A DNA stretch of 64,000 bases. Source: Paraspadella gotoi (Eukaryota > Chaetognatha). Within the stretch, counting starts at the first letter, position 1. Each line of letters begins with the position of its first letter. The position numbers were made by a program, and so were the translations under genes. The notes below the pieces were generated by a model. The model worked only from the letters and a program-made list of their open reading frames with translations. It was not told the DNA's origin and did no database searches. The stretch spans positions 17,434,278 to 17,498,277 of the forward strand of contig CM119264.1 of assembly GCA_051294375.1 (NCBI GenBank), read 5' to 3'. Shown piece after piece: positions 11,935-24,512 of the stretch.

Positions 11935-12095
11935 AAGAGAGAAGAAAGAGAGAGAGAGAGAAGAGAGAGAGAGAGAACGAGAGAGAGAGAAAGTGAGAGA
12001 GAGAGAGAGAGGAGAGAGAAGAGAAAAGAGAGAGAAAGAGAGAGAAAGAGAGAGAAGGAGGAGAGAGAGAGGAGAGTAGAGAGAAGAGAGAAAGT

Positions 12096-12139
<44 letters not shown>

Positions 12140-12162
12140 GAAGAGAGAAGGAGAGGAGAGAA
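11868..12162 (+). repeat. Long imperfect (GA)n tract
   Basis: About 295 bases of almost pure purine on the plus strand, GA units with GAAGAG, GAAA and GTGA interruptions. This is the longest GA array in the window and a candidate for triplex/H-DNA, by composition only. Confidence 0.9.
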
Positions 12163-12238
12163 TAAGGAAAAACAACGGAAAACGTGGAATCCAGCGATGC
12201 TGAACGTGATAACGGCAATTGATGGATAAAATTTCCAA

Positions 12239-12391
12239 AACTTATCGCCGTTAGCCTCTTGTTTTTCTTTCCCACTTCCCTCCCTCTATCCCTGCTGCTG
12301 GCTCTCCGTTTTTAATCTGTTTGCAATTTCATCCAAACAAATGAGCGCAAAAAAAGGACAGAAATGGAAAAGAGAGACAGACGAAGGAGAA

Positions 12392-12423
<32 letters not shown>

Positions 12424-13479
12424 TAGAGAGAAGAGAGAGAGAGAGAGAGAAACGCGCTACATAAAGTAGGTAGGGGAGGGTCATCCTTAGCATATATTTA
12501 CAAATATTGAGTTTAACGAACCAACCTTTTTTATTTGAACGAATGAAACTTCACGTACACAAAATTGAGATTTAATTGCTGCTCTTTTTTTTGTTCGTTT
12601 CTTGGTTTCCCTTTATTCTTTCTCCGTTTCATCTTCTGATCCCAACTCCTTTCTTCTTTCCTTAAAACAAATACTCAATAGTAATAGATTTGCAATGAAG
12701 AAATCTAAATTACAAAATTACAAAAATTATTTATTTTAAATTTTAAATTTATTAAATTTGGTTAATTTACTAAATTTGTTTCGAAAACCTAAAATTCAAT
12801 CGTTCACAGTTTTTTTTAACTCATCCATTCAGTTCAAGCGTGATCTTTCCTATTTCTAGACTGAGCAGGGCCGGATTGGCCTTGATCACGGACCGGGGCC
12901 AATCTGAACTTCTGTTCACTTCACCAATTTTTTGTTTTTTTTACTAAATCAGAAAAAAAATCAAAACAAAACGAGTTTTTTCGGTGCTTAAAAAGTCAAA
13001 CCGAAACCTCGATGCCTGACTTCATTTGCCTCAAATTCTGCTTCTTCGGTCTTGGTCGTCGTCGGTTTTCGTCGCGGTCGTCCGTCCGTCGTTACGTCCC
13101 TCGTTGTTGTTTGGAACATAATGTCGTTTCTTAGCGAAAGTCATTTTTAACGTTTGCGTTCGCCAATCTTTCCTCCGCGAACGGTCATGTGCACATTGGT
13201 GGTCGCAATATGACGTCCCTTTCTAATTCATCGAAACTAAACCGTCGAAGGTCTTACAATAAATATAAATTTATTTAAAGACTGACATGAGATGGCCTAC
13301 TTCTCAGAAACTGGGTTGTTATCTTCTCAAGAGTATTAATAAAAACTGGAAAGCCCAAACCTCTCCACTTTTGCCCAAAGGAAATCAAAAATAGGAAAAA
13401 AAAGAAATTCACGAAGTTTTAAGGGGAAAATTAACTCATGGCAAATTCCCCTCATTACAACAAAAAACCCAAAAAATAA
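12239..13479 (+). repeat. Segment A, copy 1 of a large duplication
   Basis: Matches 20784-21999 from the line CCGTTAGCC...TGTTTTTC through to CAAAAAACCCAAAAAATA. Both contain the same GA tract, AT-rich middle and GTC-rich block near the end. They differ by frequent single-base indels in both directions and few substitutions. At 13480 the similarity stops abruptly. No coding sequence is recognised in either copy. Confidence 0.85.
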
Positions 13480-13518
13480 CAAGTTTTGAGCAAACAATGT
13501 CGGAATCTGCCTACAATT

Positions 13519-13610
13519 AATAATTAATTAATTAATTAATTAATAATTAATAGTTATTAATTAATTTAATAGATTAATTATTAATTAATTAATAGATTAA
13601 TTATAATTTA
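13519..13610. repeat. (TTAA)n tract
   Basis: Self-complementary AATTAATTAATT repeats with a few interruptions. The tract can fold on itself, and it lies just inside the left edge of the 4.3 kb inserted segment. Confidence 0.9.
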
Positions 13611-14035
13611 TATTCAGCTTGTCATGCATTCGATGTTCGCTTAAAATTGAGTCAGGACAGTTATTAAATGTTTTGTTTTACATTTATCAAAACAAACAAA
13701 TATCCTCTATTATCGAGCCAGGCGGGCAAAGCCCGTCCTGTCTGCGATTTTTTTTCGGTTTGCTTTCGGTCTCGCTTTTTTGCAATCATGGCTTCTGAAA
13801 GTGTGAAGTATCAATAGGGAGTTTGATTTTTCATATATGGCTTCTAATCATCAAGATCTTTAAAAATTCTCATGTTTCATATCAAAAATATTGGTATTTG
13901 TTTATGTTTTATTTTACAAAACAACAAAACGTTTTAATTATATGTTGCTCTCTCTCTCTCTCTCTTTTCTCCGCACTGCTTCTTTCTAAAAAACGAGTTT
14001 CCGGCTCTGCAAGCGATGTCCAGCTTCTTTCTGTT

Positions 14036-14058
14036 CTCTCTCTCTCTTCTCTCTCTCT

Positions 14059-14090
<32 letters not shown>

Positions 14091-14158
14091 TCCATCACCT
14101 CTTTTTTCTCCTTCTCCCCTCTCTCTCTCTCTCCTCTCTCGTCTCCTCTCTCCCTCTT
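14036..14158 (+). repeat. (CT)n microsatellite
   Basis: Pyrimidine strand of CTCTCTTCTC units. Confidence 0.9.
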
Positions 14159-14381
14159 TTTTTTTTTTACAAATTTTTTAGATATAATGTGGTTCACTAA
14201 TGTCTGTCCCTATCTGTCCGACATCTTTTTGCGTGATCCGTTTTGTTTTTTTTGAAAAATTCTGATTATTTTTTCCTTCTAAAACACCTTTTTATTATTG
14301 CCATTTAATTCCGGCGCTTTTTTCAATACAAAAATGCCCATATTTTCAATCCGGATGTTCGTGGATTTATTCTCTTCTTTT

Positions 14382-14453
14382 TCTCTCTCTCTTCTCTCTC
14401 TCTTTCTCTCTCCTCTCATTTCTTTCTCTCTCTCTCTCTTTCTCTCTCTCTCG

Positions 14454-14488
<35 letters not shown>

Positions 14489-14512
14489 GTCTCTCTCTAC
14501 TCTCCATCTTTC
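14382..14512 (+). repeat. (CT)n microsatellite next to CATCA-rich repeats
   Basis: CT tract followed at 14520-14760 by degenerate ATGAATGAC(T)ATCATC units. The same partnership, a GA/CT tract beside ATGA-TCATC repeats, occurs at 43905-44293 in the opposite orientation, so this is probably a diverged relative of that array. Confidence 0.75.
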
Positions 14513-14769
14513 ACTCATACACGCATTTGTTGTTTTATTGACTATCATCGCATTCAATGAATGACAATCATCGGCATCAATGAATGACAATTCATCGCCT
14601 CACTGAATGACTACCATCACAGCAGTGATATACTATCAATACGGCATAAAATAATTGATTATCATCGAATCAATAATCAATTCCATATAACAATCAATAA
14701 ATTACTATTACATACAATCATTAGTATACTCAATCATTACTATAATCCACAATTCGTTATCGCATGATT

Positions 14770-16570
14770 CATTCGTTTTTTCCCACGGTTTTTTTCATTA
14801 ATTTTGCTATGATAGTGGGCTCTGGCTCGATCTTGAGTCTTTAAGATTTTTTAATTTTATGTCATCCTTCTCTCTCTCTCTTCTCTCACTCTCCTCTTTC
14901 TCTCACTCCCTCCCTCTCACTCTCTCACTCTTCATCTCTCTTCTCTCTCTCTCTTTTAGGTTTCCGGCATACAATCAGTGTCTTTTAATCAATCGAAATC
15001 TGACTTCAATAATTACATATTTTCTTGATCTCATTGGTTATACGACTTTCTTCATAAAAAACGGTAAGTCTAAGTTTTCTCCTTCTTTCAACTTAGAACT
15101 TCCCATGTAAATTTCTATGAGTTAAAAATACGGTAAGACATGAAATTTCTCAATTGATGTCAATCTAATCTCATTACTGATTAATTTAGAAAAAAAGTAT
15201 GCTTGAATTTTTATGGTACAGATGATTTTTAAAGATCGAATTCCCTTATAAGAATCCTCATGTCTTTTTAACTTACACAAAAGATTTTAGTAAGACCCAC
15301 AATTATCTGATACAATTTTTTCCCTTCTACGCTTTTCCTGATTATTCTTCTCACCTTCTTTTCTTCTCTTACTTATATTTTTTCTCTTCCTCTTTCTCCC
15401 TTACTTCTCCGCTGTCACTTACATTTTTTTTGGCCCCTAACCTTTTTTCTGTCACTCATGCACTTCTCCTCATTTTTTCTCCATCCTCATTCCTTTCCCC
15501 TTTTTTCCCCTCTTTTTTTTCTTTCCTTTTTTCCCTCTTTTCTTAACCTTAAATTGTTTCACTATTTTTTTTCCCATTTGCCTTCGTTTTTTTTTGCCTT
15601 TCACCCTCTCTTTCCATATCTCTCCTTCTCTTTTTCTGTTTCCCTTTCCTATTTCCTCTCACTACGTTAACATGTGAGCCAACTCAAAAATAATTTAAAA
15701 TGCATTATAAGAAAGAAATGAACGGTAACGCATGATTTTTTTTCAATTTTTGGTTGGCCTACCAAATTTAGTAAATCGACAGATTGGCGGGAAAAATTTC
15801 CGCAAAATCTGTCCGATTCTGAGAAAAAAAGGGTCCTGAACGCCTTTCCATTGTAAAAAGGATGCGGTTTTTTTTAATTAATCAAGGTCAGTATGTACCC
15901 CTCATCTTTAAAACTAATAAATGAGTGAAAAATATTCTCTTTATCAAAAATAAATGCAAGTCACAAAGTCGACAAATTAAAATACGTCTTTAAAAAATTT
16001 TTAATAATTTTGTTGGGCTAAACCAAAAAAATTTTTTTTGATAATTTTATAGGTGTTAAAAAGTCTTAAATTCATAGGGCTAAATTGTCCTGTTAATTTC
16101 AACCAATTGAATTTTATTTTATTTTTTGTTAACAAATTATGATAAAGACTGAAACTGCAAACTTTTTACTTGTTAACTTTAAATTAATTATAGGCAAAAC
16201 TATAAATGATTAAGCTAATAAATTTACCCAGGGGTAAAGAAGATAAGAAAGAACGGATTCCAAAGTAAAAAATTTCTCGAACTTTCTTTGGCATTCCAAT
16301 CAGAAGTCGTAAGTAAAAATGGACAAAAAAGGACCATAGTTTTCTTTTCCTAAAAGTTGCCAAAATGGTACTCTTTCATCATTAGAAACGAGTGGAAGAT
16401 GTTTCTAACCAATCTTCGTTTGGCCTAATTTGTGTTTGTGGTACAAAAGTAATTAACAATTTAGTAACAACTGAACAATAGTGGAAAGAGGTCGGTTTTT
16501 TTTTTCCTAAATGCAACGTTTGTACGCGGAACCTTTATTGCAATAGCGACGAATCTTATGCTTTTAAGAT
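14770..16570. other. AT-rich interior of the inserted segment, no gene recognised
   Basis: Long AT-rich stretch with pyrimidine-rich lines at 15330-15660. No frame longer than 83 codons has normal composition, and no splice-bounded exon or transposon protein is visible. Confidence 0.5.
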
Positions 16571-16576
16571 TTTTTA

Positions 16577-17545
16577 ACTTTTGCATCATTTTTTCAACTT
16601 GCATAATTTTTCAAACTTGCATTCCGTTAAAGACTTTATATCTAGCTTCTTCACTCACTTCCTACGCGGCTCAACAAAAATTTCATCTCAATCTATCAAT
16701 GGGTTACAAATAAATAAAAAGATCAATAAATGTGACTCATATTTTTTTCATTTAAATCATTTCCCACTGTACGTTTCACTGAAACTTTATATCAAGCTTC
16801 GTCATACGTTTTTCCTACCCACAACACAAACATTTCCAACTCAATCTACCATACCAATTATGACTTAATTTGGATATTTTATTGGTAAAATAAGTAAAAA
16901 TGATTTTAAGTCAATTCCCGACTATGTTTTTTTCATTTTAAACTAATTTCCAACTCACACGAATTCCATCGAAATTTTATATCCAGCTTTTATCACACCT
17001 TTCCTACCCACAAATCACAAAATTTAATTCCAATCCAACCACCATCACTGAGTATTGGACTTTTTTGCTAAGATGGGACGATGGACGGATTGATTGAGCT
17101 AAATTAATTAATCTATTGATTATTTTATTTTACCTAATTGAATTATTAACTGATAATTATTAGATTTATTAAATACATTCCCCCTGCAGAATGACATTAA
17201 TATAACAGGAAAAAAGAAGCATAATCAATTAGTAAACAGGTTTTTTTGTTTTTTTCCATTTAAACTCATTTCCACTCAACATCCCATCGAAACTTGATTT
17301 CCCTGTTCAATCACAAACACTTTCCTACCCACATACAAAATTCCATGTCAATCAGCCCATCCACTCCCAGAGCAAATATGGTGTTCAAATAGTGAATATA
17401 ATTTTTTTTTGTTTTTCCAATTTAAACTCATTTCACTCGGCGATTCCATCGCAACTAAATTCCAGCTCAATCACATCACCTTACCTATCCACACACAAAT
17501 TTCATTAAATCATCATCCAATCAAAACGAGTAATTGGTGGTTTGT
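16577..17545 (-). repeat. Repeat family R, array of ~130-170 bp tandem units
   Basis: At least five imperfect units. Read on the plus strand, each has a T run, TTTAAACTCATTTCCACT, CATCGAAACTTTATATC, AGCTTCAATCAC and CTTTCCTACCCAC followed by CAAATTTCA. The reverse complement of this order appears three times at 56220-56720. Units begin near 16577, 16738, 16925, 17240 and 17400. Many frames are short and none is shared between units, so the array is non-coding. Confidence 0.75.
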
Positions 17546-17559
17546 TTTGGCTAAGTGGG

Positions 17560-17776
17560 ACCGGGACGGACGGACGGACGACGGACGGACGGACGGACAG
17601 ACAACGGACGGACGGACATCATTTTTTTTGCATAAGTTTAATCATAATTCGATTGTTCTGACACTGAATATCAGTGTGTGCCCGACAATATTGAGGGGGC
17701 GGACCGACGGACCGAAAAAGTGAGTTATAAAAAAAGTGAGTTAAGAGTCGGGATCTGCTGATAGCAGATCCGACTG
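17560..17776 (-). repeat. Repeat family R, terminal module
   Basis: Contains the (GGAC)n run, an A/T run, the reverse complement of CGAATTATGATAAATTATGC, a second GGACCGACGGACCG block and a terminal hairpin. On the minus strand it reads in the same order as 56047-56210 and 1108-1290. Its outer end coincides with the right breakpoint of the 4.3 kb insertion. Confidence 0.7.
17749..17775. repeat. Terminal hairpin of repeat family R
   Basis: GTCGGGATCTGCT, loop GATA, then AGCAGATCCGAC. The stem is 12 pairs with one bulged G. It lies immediately inside the point where segment B resumes, as expected of an element terminus. Confidence 0.65.
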
Positions 17777-20758
17777 AAAAACGTGTTGAACGGGGAGAAA
17801 TTAGCAATGAACTTTTTTTTTCAAAGTGGGGGTGTCGGCGGAGGGAATCGGCGATGGCGGGGGCAAGCTTGGAGTCTCGTCGGTTGCTGATAGAGTTCGC
17901 CACCACAGCATGGAGCGATTTTTAAATTAAGGAAGGGGGAAGGAAGAAGATTTTGGAAAGAAGAAGGAGGAAAGAAGGACGAAAAAAAAACAGAAAGACA
18001 CGATAGAAGGTAGAAAAAAAAGACGAGGAGATAATAGAAAAAGAAAAAAAACAGAAAGACACGATCGAAGAGTAGAAAAAAAAAGACGAGAGATAGTAAT
18101 AAAGAAAAAAAAAAAAGAAAGACACGATCGAAGGTAGAAAAAGACGAGAGAATAGTAAGAGAGAAAGAAAAAGAAACAGAATGAGAAGAACGCTTGAAAA
18201 ACAAGAACGGCGATTCCAATATGTTGCGCCGCAGTGACTTTATTTTCACGAGTATTTCTCTTTTATCACATAGATATTATATGACATGACATGACATGAC
18301 TAAAAACTTTTATTTTGTATGCGACTGCATAGAAATTCCGTCTTTTATTCCTTATGTTTTAGGATTTCCTGAAGGCGGCCATGAATAGCAGTACTGAAGA
18401 TTTTAGTTTTTTTCTGTCTTAAAAAATGAGCAACCAACGAATTATATAGGCGAATTATATACATTTTTAACATAATCGGATAGACCGACGAACAGGACAG
18501 ACTGACCGACAGACCGACCGAAAAGTTGACTTATAGAGTTGCTCCGCGTGTCCTCGCGGCGAAACAAAAAAAAAGATGAGGAAAGAGCGGAAGGGAAGAG
18601 CGAAGGCGACGGCGAAGGGTCTTTTAACCAAATTGGCCCATTAAACGCGATTCTCTTCCTCGGAGGAAAAGGTTACGAACGGCGGATGCGAGTCGAGGCG
18701 ATGCGTTGAGCGAGTTCCCATCAGCAAAGAGAAGACTCTTTCAGACGTTGCTGTCAAATAAAGCCCGCGCAACGAGAGCGCAATCGCCCCAAGAATTGCG
18801 TTCCTTACTCGATAATTTAGGTAACCATTAGCAACGGTACCATTAATTCTCCCATTTTCTAGTTCCTTTACAGCTTTGGAGCCTCGATTCTAAGCATCGC
18901 GTATTTCTTTAACCTTTCCTTTACGAGCTTTTACTTACCCGCTTTTCTTTTCAAAAAAGTGTTAAACCAACTATCTATTAAATTTTTATCATCTTGACAT
19001 TTTCACGTATTCGATAGCAGGAAACGAATAAATTCCAGTCCGACCTTTAATTTTTTCTGATCGTTAGCTTCAATTACGACCGAACACTACTACGTTTTTT
19101 CGCCTGTAAACATACGGAGCAGTATCGTTGATGTGAACGTTATCCAACGCATTCTCGTCGCGATCCAAGTCTAACTCACCTTTCGACCAAATAAGAGCCA
19201 ACGTAAGACTCCACCTATGGGACGGCGGCGTGCTTCTGTTCCTTCCTTGCGTCACGGACTCGTGAGAAGATGAGTGGAGGAAGAGGAAGAGAAGAGGAAG
19301 CAAAGCCTCTCCCATCGTCGTCGTCGCGAGAGAGAGGGTGAGGAGGAGTCGCGCAGCGGACGCGGGTGAGTGAACGCGAAGAAAAAAGGGAGGAAGACTT
19401 GGAGTTTTGGAGGAAGATTTCATGGCGATCGTTTTTCGTCTCTTGGGCAATAATGTTTAAAGAGTTAACAAGTCACTTGATTTTTTACTTGTTTAAACTA
19501 CTACTTTTTTAAATCTATTTTATTTTTCGTTTATTCCTATTTGTTTATATTTCTGCAAGAAATTTTGTTTTCTTTGGTTTTTAGTTTCCCTGTTTGTTGT
19601 TTCAGTTTTTTTTTTCACTCTGGATTTCGTCGAAGTTTTATTTCATTTTCCCCACCGACGGAAAAGCATATAAATTTTTATGGATCTCCATTCTTTGTTT
19701 TTGAGCGAAACTGTTGCTTCTGCGTCGCGTCATCAGTTCTTCACCGTCACCGGGTTTCCCACTTTTTCTAGACTCGCTTCTCTTTTTTTTTTTTTGCCTT
19801 TTTTGCTATTTTGCTTTTTTTTTTTCTAGTCGACCCCGAGTTTGTTTTATTTGGTTCGTTTTAGTATTTTCGTAGGACGATTTTTCGGATGTTCTTTTTT
19901 TTTCTTTTCTCGGCGGCAAAGTACTTTGTCGTTGGGAGGATTGTTTGTTTATTTTATCGTCGCTCTCCCATAACCGATGGTTTCCCTCTGCCGGAAAGAA
20001 AAAGAGGAAGGAACTTTATTAAAAAAGAAAAAAAAAAGAAGAAAAACTCGATGATTGTTGGCTTCTCTTTCTCCCACTTTTTTCTTTTCTTTTTTCCTCA
20101 CCTTGTTTTTATTTTTCTTTCTTTTTCTTTCTTTTACGATTGGTTGCTTTTGTTTTATTGTCTCTCTGGGTCTTTCTCCGGCCGCGCGCCTCTGCGTTCG
20201 CGCTCTCATCTCATGTCCTGCTCCCCCCCTTTCCTTCCCTCCTCTCTTCTTCTTCTCTTTCTTCTTTCTTCTTTCTTTCTTTCTTTCTCTTTTTCTTCTT
20301 CTTCTTTCTTTCTTCTTTCTTATCTTTCTTTTTTTCTTTCTTCTTTCTTCTTACTTTATCTTCTTTCTTTTTTTTCTCCTTCTCTCTTTCTATCTTTTTA
20401 ATTCTTTTTTTTTTTTTTATTATCCTTTCTTGTTTCTTTCTTAATTTCTCTATTGTATTTTTCTCTTCCTATCGCTCAATCCCGTTTTTCTTTCTTTCTT
20501 TTCTTTCTTTTCAGTTTTCCTCCTTTCCCTTCTTATTTTTGTCCGTTTCCTACCACGCCTTCTTATTTCTTTTTTGTTTTTATTTTCCTAATTTTTTCCT
20601 TTCCTTTTTGACGAATGAAGCTTTTATGCCGGTCGACGTCTTTTCTCTATTGCGAATCGCGTGAAAGAAGAAACAAAAAAGTGGGGGCATTATATGGCAG
20701 ATCTTTTTATATCTTTATTGAATTTTATATGAACCCAGTTTTAACTACATGTTACAAC
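17777..20758 (+). repeat. Segment B, copy 1 of a large duplication
   Basis: Matches 22000-24898 along its whole length, ending at CATGTTACAAC directly before the 25-N gap. It contains a (ATGAC)n run at 18287-18301, a fragment resembling the R-family (GACC)n terminal module (18480-18540), a CpG-rich stretch at 18530-18800 and another at 19190-19400, then a long pyrimidine-rich strand (19780-20600). Open frames at 19070-19450 minus and 22573-22944 minus are not conserved in frame between the two copies because indels break them, so I do not call them genes. Confidence 0.85.
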
Positions 20759-20783
20759 NNNNNNNNNNNNNNNNNNNNNNNNN
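20759..20783. other. Fixed 25-N gap joining two copies of the same region
   Basis: The sequence left of the gap ends inside segment B and the sequence right of it begins at the start of segment A', so the gap does not represent missing collinear DNA. Confidence 1.
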
Positions 20784-21590
20784 CACTTATCCCCGTTAGC
20801 CTTCTGTTTTTCTTTCCCACTTCCTCCCTCTATCCTGCTCTGGCTCTCCGTTTTTAATCTTGTTTGCATTTCAATCCAAACAAATGAGCGCAACAAAAGA
20901 AGAAAAGTGGAAAAGAGAGACAGACCGAAGAGAATGGAGAGAGGAGAGAGAGAAGAGGAGAGAGAGAGAGGAGAGAGAGAGGAGAGAGAAACGCGCTAAA
21001 TAAAAGTAGGTAGGGAGGGTCATCCTTGAGCATATATTACAATATTGAGTTTAACGAACCAAACCTATTTGACGACAAACTTTCCGTCACAAAGAATTTA
21101 GATTAATTGCTGCTCTTTTTTTTCGTTTCTTGTTTCCCTTTATTCTTTCTCCGTTTCATCCTTTGATCCCAACTCCTTTCTTTCTTTCCTTAAACAAATA
21201 CTAATAGTATGATTGCAATGAAGAAGGATCTAAATTACAAATTACAAAAATTAATTCATTTTAAATTTTAATTATTAAATTTGTTTGATTTACTATTTGT
21301 TTCGAAACTAATTCAACGTTCACAGTTTTTACTCATCCATTCAGTTCAAGCGTGATCTTTCCTATTTTCCAAGACTTGAGCAGGGGCCGGGATTGGGCCT
21401 TGAACCCAGACCGGGGCCAAAGTCTGAACTTCTGTTCCACTCCACCAATTTTTTTGTTTTTTTTACTAAATCAGAAAAAAAAATCAAAACAAAAGAGTTT
21501 TTCGGTGCTTAAAAAAAGTCAAACCCGAAACCTCGGATGCCTGACTTCATTTGCCTCAAATTCTGCTCTTCGTCTTTGTCGTCGTCGGTT

Positions 21591-21621
<31 letters not shown>

Positions 21622-21999
21622 TAGCGTCCTCGTTGTTTGGAGACATAATGTCGTTCTGCGAAGGTCATTTTTAACGTTTGCGTCGCCATCTTTTTCCCCG
21701 CGAACGTCATTGTGCACATTGTGGTCGCAATAGACGTCCTTTCTCATTTTCATCGTAAACTAAACCGTCGAAGGTCTTACAATAAATATAAATTTATTAA
21801 AGACCGACATGAGATGGCCTACTTCTCAGGAAACTGGGTTGTTTCAATCTTCTCAAGAGTATTATAAAAACTGGAAAGCCCAAACCCTCTCCACTTTGCA
21901 AGGAAACAAAAAATAGGGAAAAAAAGAAATTCACGAGTTTAAGGGGAAAACTTAACTCATGGGCAAATTCCCCTCCTTAACAAAAAACCCAAAAAATAA
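20784..21999 (+). repeat. Segment A', copy 2
   Basis: Second copy of 12239-13479, running directly into B'. It carries a shorter GA tract (20938-20995) and a longer pure GTC run (21590-21620) than copy 1. Confidence 0.85.
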
Positions 22000-24440
22000 A
22001 AACGTTGTTGAACGGGGAGAGAATTAGCAATGAACTTTTTTTTTCAAAGTGGGGGGTGTCGGCGAGAGGGAATCGGCGATGGGCGGGGGCAAGCTTGGAG
22101 TCTCGTCGGTTGCTGATAGAGTTCGCCACCACAGCATGGAGCGATTTTTAAATTAAGGAAGGGGAAGGAAGAAGATTTTGGAAAGAAGAAGGAGGAAAGA
22201 AGGACAAAAAAAAAACAGAAAGATACGATAGAAGGGTAGAAAAAAAAGACGAGGAGATAGTAAGTAAAGAAAGAAAAAAAAACAGAAAGACACGATCGAA
22301 GGGTAGAAAAAAGACGAGGAGAAAGTAAGGAGAGAAAGAAAAAGAAACAGAATGAGAAGGAGGACGCTTGAAAAACAAGAACGGCGATTCCAATATGTTG
22401 CGCTGCAGTGACTTTATTTTCACGAGTATTTCTCTTTTATCACATAATATTATATGACATGACATGACATGACTAAAAAACTTTTATTTTTTATGCGTTG
22501 CATAGAAATTCCGTCTTTTATTCCTTATAGTTTTAGGATTTCCTGAAGGCGGCCATAATAGTTACTGAGATTTTAGGTTTTTTTCTGTCTTAAAAAATGA
22601 GCAACCAACGAATTATATAGGCGAATTATATGCATTTTTAACGTAAATCGGACAGACCAATGGACTGACAGACTGACCGACAGACCGACCGAAAAGTGAC
22701 TTATAGAGTTGCTCCGCGTGTCCTCGCGGCGAAACAAAAAAAAAGATGAGGAAAGGAGCGGAAGAAGAGCGAAGGCGACGGCGAAGGGTCTTTTAACCAA
22801 ATTTGGCCCATTAAACGCGATTCTCTTCCTCGGGAGGAAAAGGTTACGAACGGCGGGATGCGAGTCGAGGCGATGCGTTGAGCGAGTTCCCATCAGCAAA
22901 GAGAAGACTCTTTCAGACGTTGCTGTCAAATAAAGCCCGCGCAACGAGAGCGCAATCGGCCCCAGAATTGCGTTCCTTACTCGATAATTTAGGTAACCAT
23001 TAGCAACGGTACCATTAATTCTCCCATTTTCTAGTTCCTTTACAGCTTAGGAGCCTCGATTCTAAGCATCGCGTATTCTTTAACCTTTCCTTTACGAGCT
23101 TTTACTTACCCGCTTTTCTTTTCAAAAAGTGTTAAACCAACTATCTATTAATTTTTATCATCTTGACATTTTCACGTATTCGGATAGCAGGAAACGAATA
23201 AATTCCAGTCCGACCTTTAATTTTTTTCTGTCGTTAGCTTCAATTACGACCGAACACTACTCACGTTTTTTCGCCTGTAAACATACGGAGGCAGTATCGT
23301 TGATCGAATTGCGTATCCAACGCATTCTCGTCGCGATCCAAGTCTAACTCACCTTTCGACCAAATAAGAGCCAAACGTAAGCTCACCTATGGGGACGGCG
23401 GCGTGCTTCTGTTCCATTCCTTGCGTCACGGACTCGTGAGAAGATGAGTGGAGGAAGAGGAAGAGGAAGAGGAAGCAAAGCCTCTCCCATCGTCGTCGTC
23501 GCGAGAGAGAGGGTGAGGAAGGAGTCGCGCAGCGGACGCGGGTGAGTGAACGCGAAGAAAAAAGGGAGGAAGACTTGGAGTTTTTCGTCGAAGATTTCAT
23601 GGCGATCGTTTTTCGTCTCTTGGGCAAATAATGTTTAAAGAGTTAACAAGTCACTTGATTTTTTACTTGTTTAAACTACTACTTTTTAAATCTATTGTTA
23701 TTTTTCGTTTATTCCTATTTGTTTATATTTCTGCAAGAAATTTTGTTTTCTTTGGTTTTTAGTTTCCCTGTTGTTGTTTCAGTTTTTTTTTCACTCTGGA
23801 TTTCGTCGAAGTTTTATTTCATTTTCCCCACCGACGGAAAAGCATATAAATTTTTATGGATCTCCATTCTTTGTTTTATGAGCGAAACTGTTGCTTCTGC
23901 GTCGCGTCATCAGTCTCTTCACCGTCACCGGGTTTCCCACTTTTTCTAGACTCGCTTCTTTTTCTTTTTTTTTTTTTTGCCTTTTTTGCTATTTTGCTTT
24001 TTTTTTTTCTAGTCGACCCCGAGTTTGTTTTATTTTGGTTCGTTTTAGTATTTTCGTAGGACGATTTTTCGGATGTTCTTTTTTTTTCTTTTTCTCGGCG
24101 GCAAAGTACTTTGTCGTTGGGAGGATTGTTTGTTTATTTTATCGTCGCTCTCCCCATAACCGATGGTTTCCCTCTGCCGGAAGAAAAAGAAGGAAGGAAC
24201 TTTATTAAAAAAGAAAAAAAAAGAAGAAAAACTCGATGATTGTTGGCTTCTCCTTTCTCCCACTTTTTTTCTTTTCTTTTTTCTCACCTTGTTTTTATTT
24301 TTTCTTTCTTTTTCTTTCTTTTACGATTGGTTGCTTTTGTTTATTGTCTCTCTGGGTTCTTTTCTCCGCGGCCGGCGCGCCTCTGCCGTTCGCGCCTCCT
24401 CATCTCATGTCCCCTGGCTTACTTTCTTTCTTTCTCTTTT

Positions 24441-24512
<72 letters not shown>

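Larger units (their letters stand above)
13480..17776. mobile_element. 4.3 kb segment present between A and B, absent between A' and B'
   Basis: Segments A and B are contiguous at 21999/22000 but separated here by 4297 bases, so this behaves as an insertion in one copy. The right edge is the hairpin GGATCTGCT-GATA-GCAGATCC (17751-17771). The left edge contains GTCGGAATCTGC (13499-13510), an inverted match to GCAGATCCGAC at 17764-17774. The interior has AT-rich DNA, CT tracts and ~150 bp tandem units of repeat family R. I see no transposase or reverse transcriptase, so it would be non-autonomous or composite. No clear target-site duplication is visible, perhaps because the sequence is noisy. 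Confidence 0.5.

Noticed and set aside
19070-19450. 126-codon minus-strand frame with a plausible start
   Set aside because: The sister copy at 23349-23627 loses the frame through indels after a short stretch and the C-terminal parts differ completely. No domain is recognisable.
13080-21660. Direct-repeat spacing suggesting a CRISPR-like array in GTC-rich blocks
   Set aside because: These are simple trinucleotide runs in a eukaryotic genome with no spacers of unique sequence.
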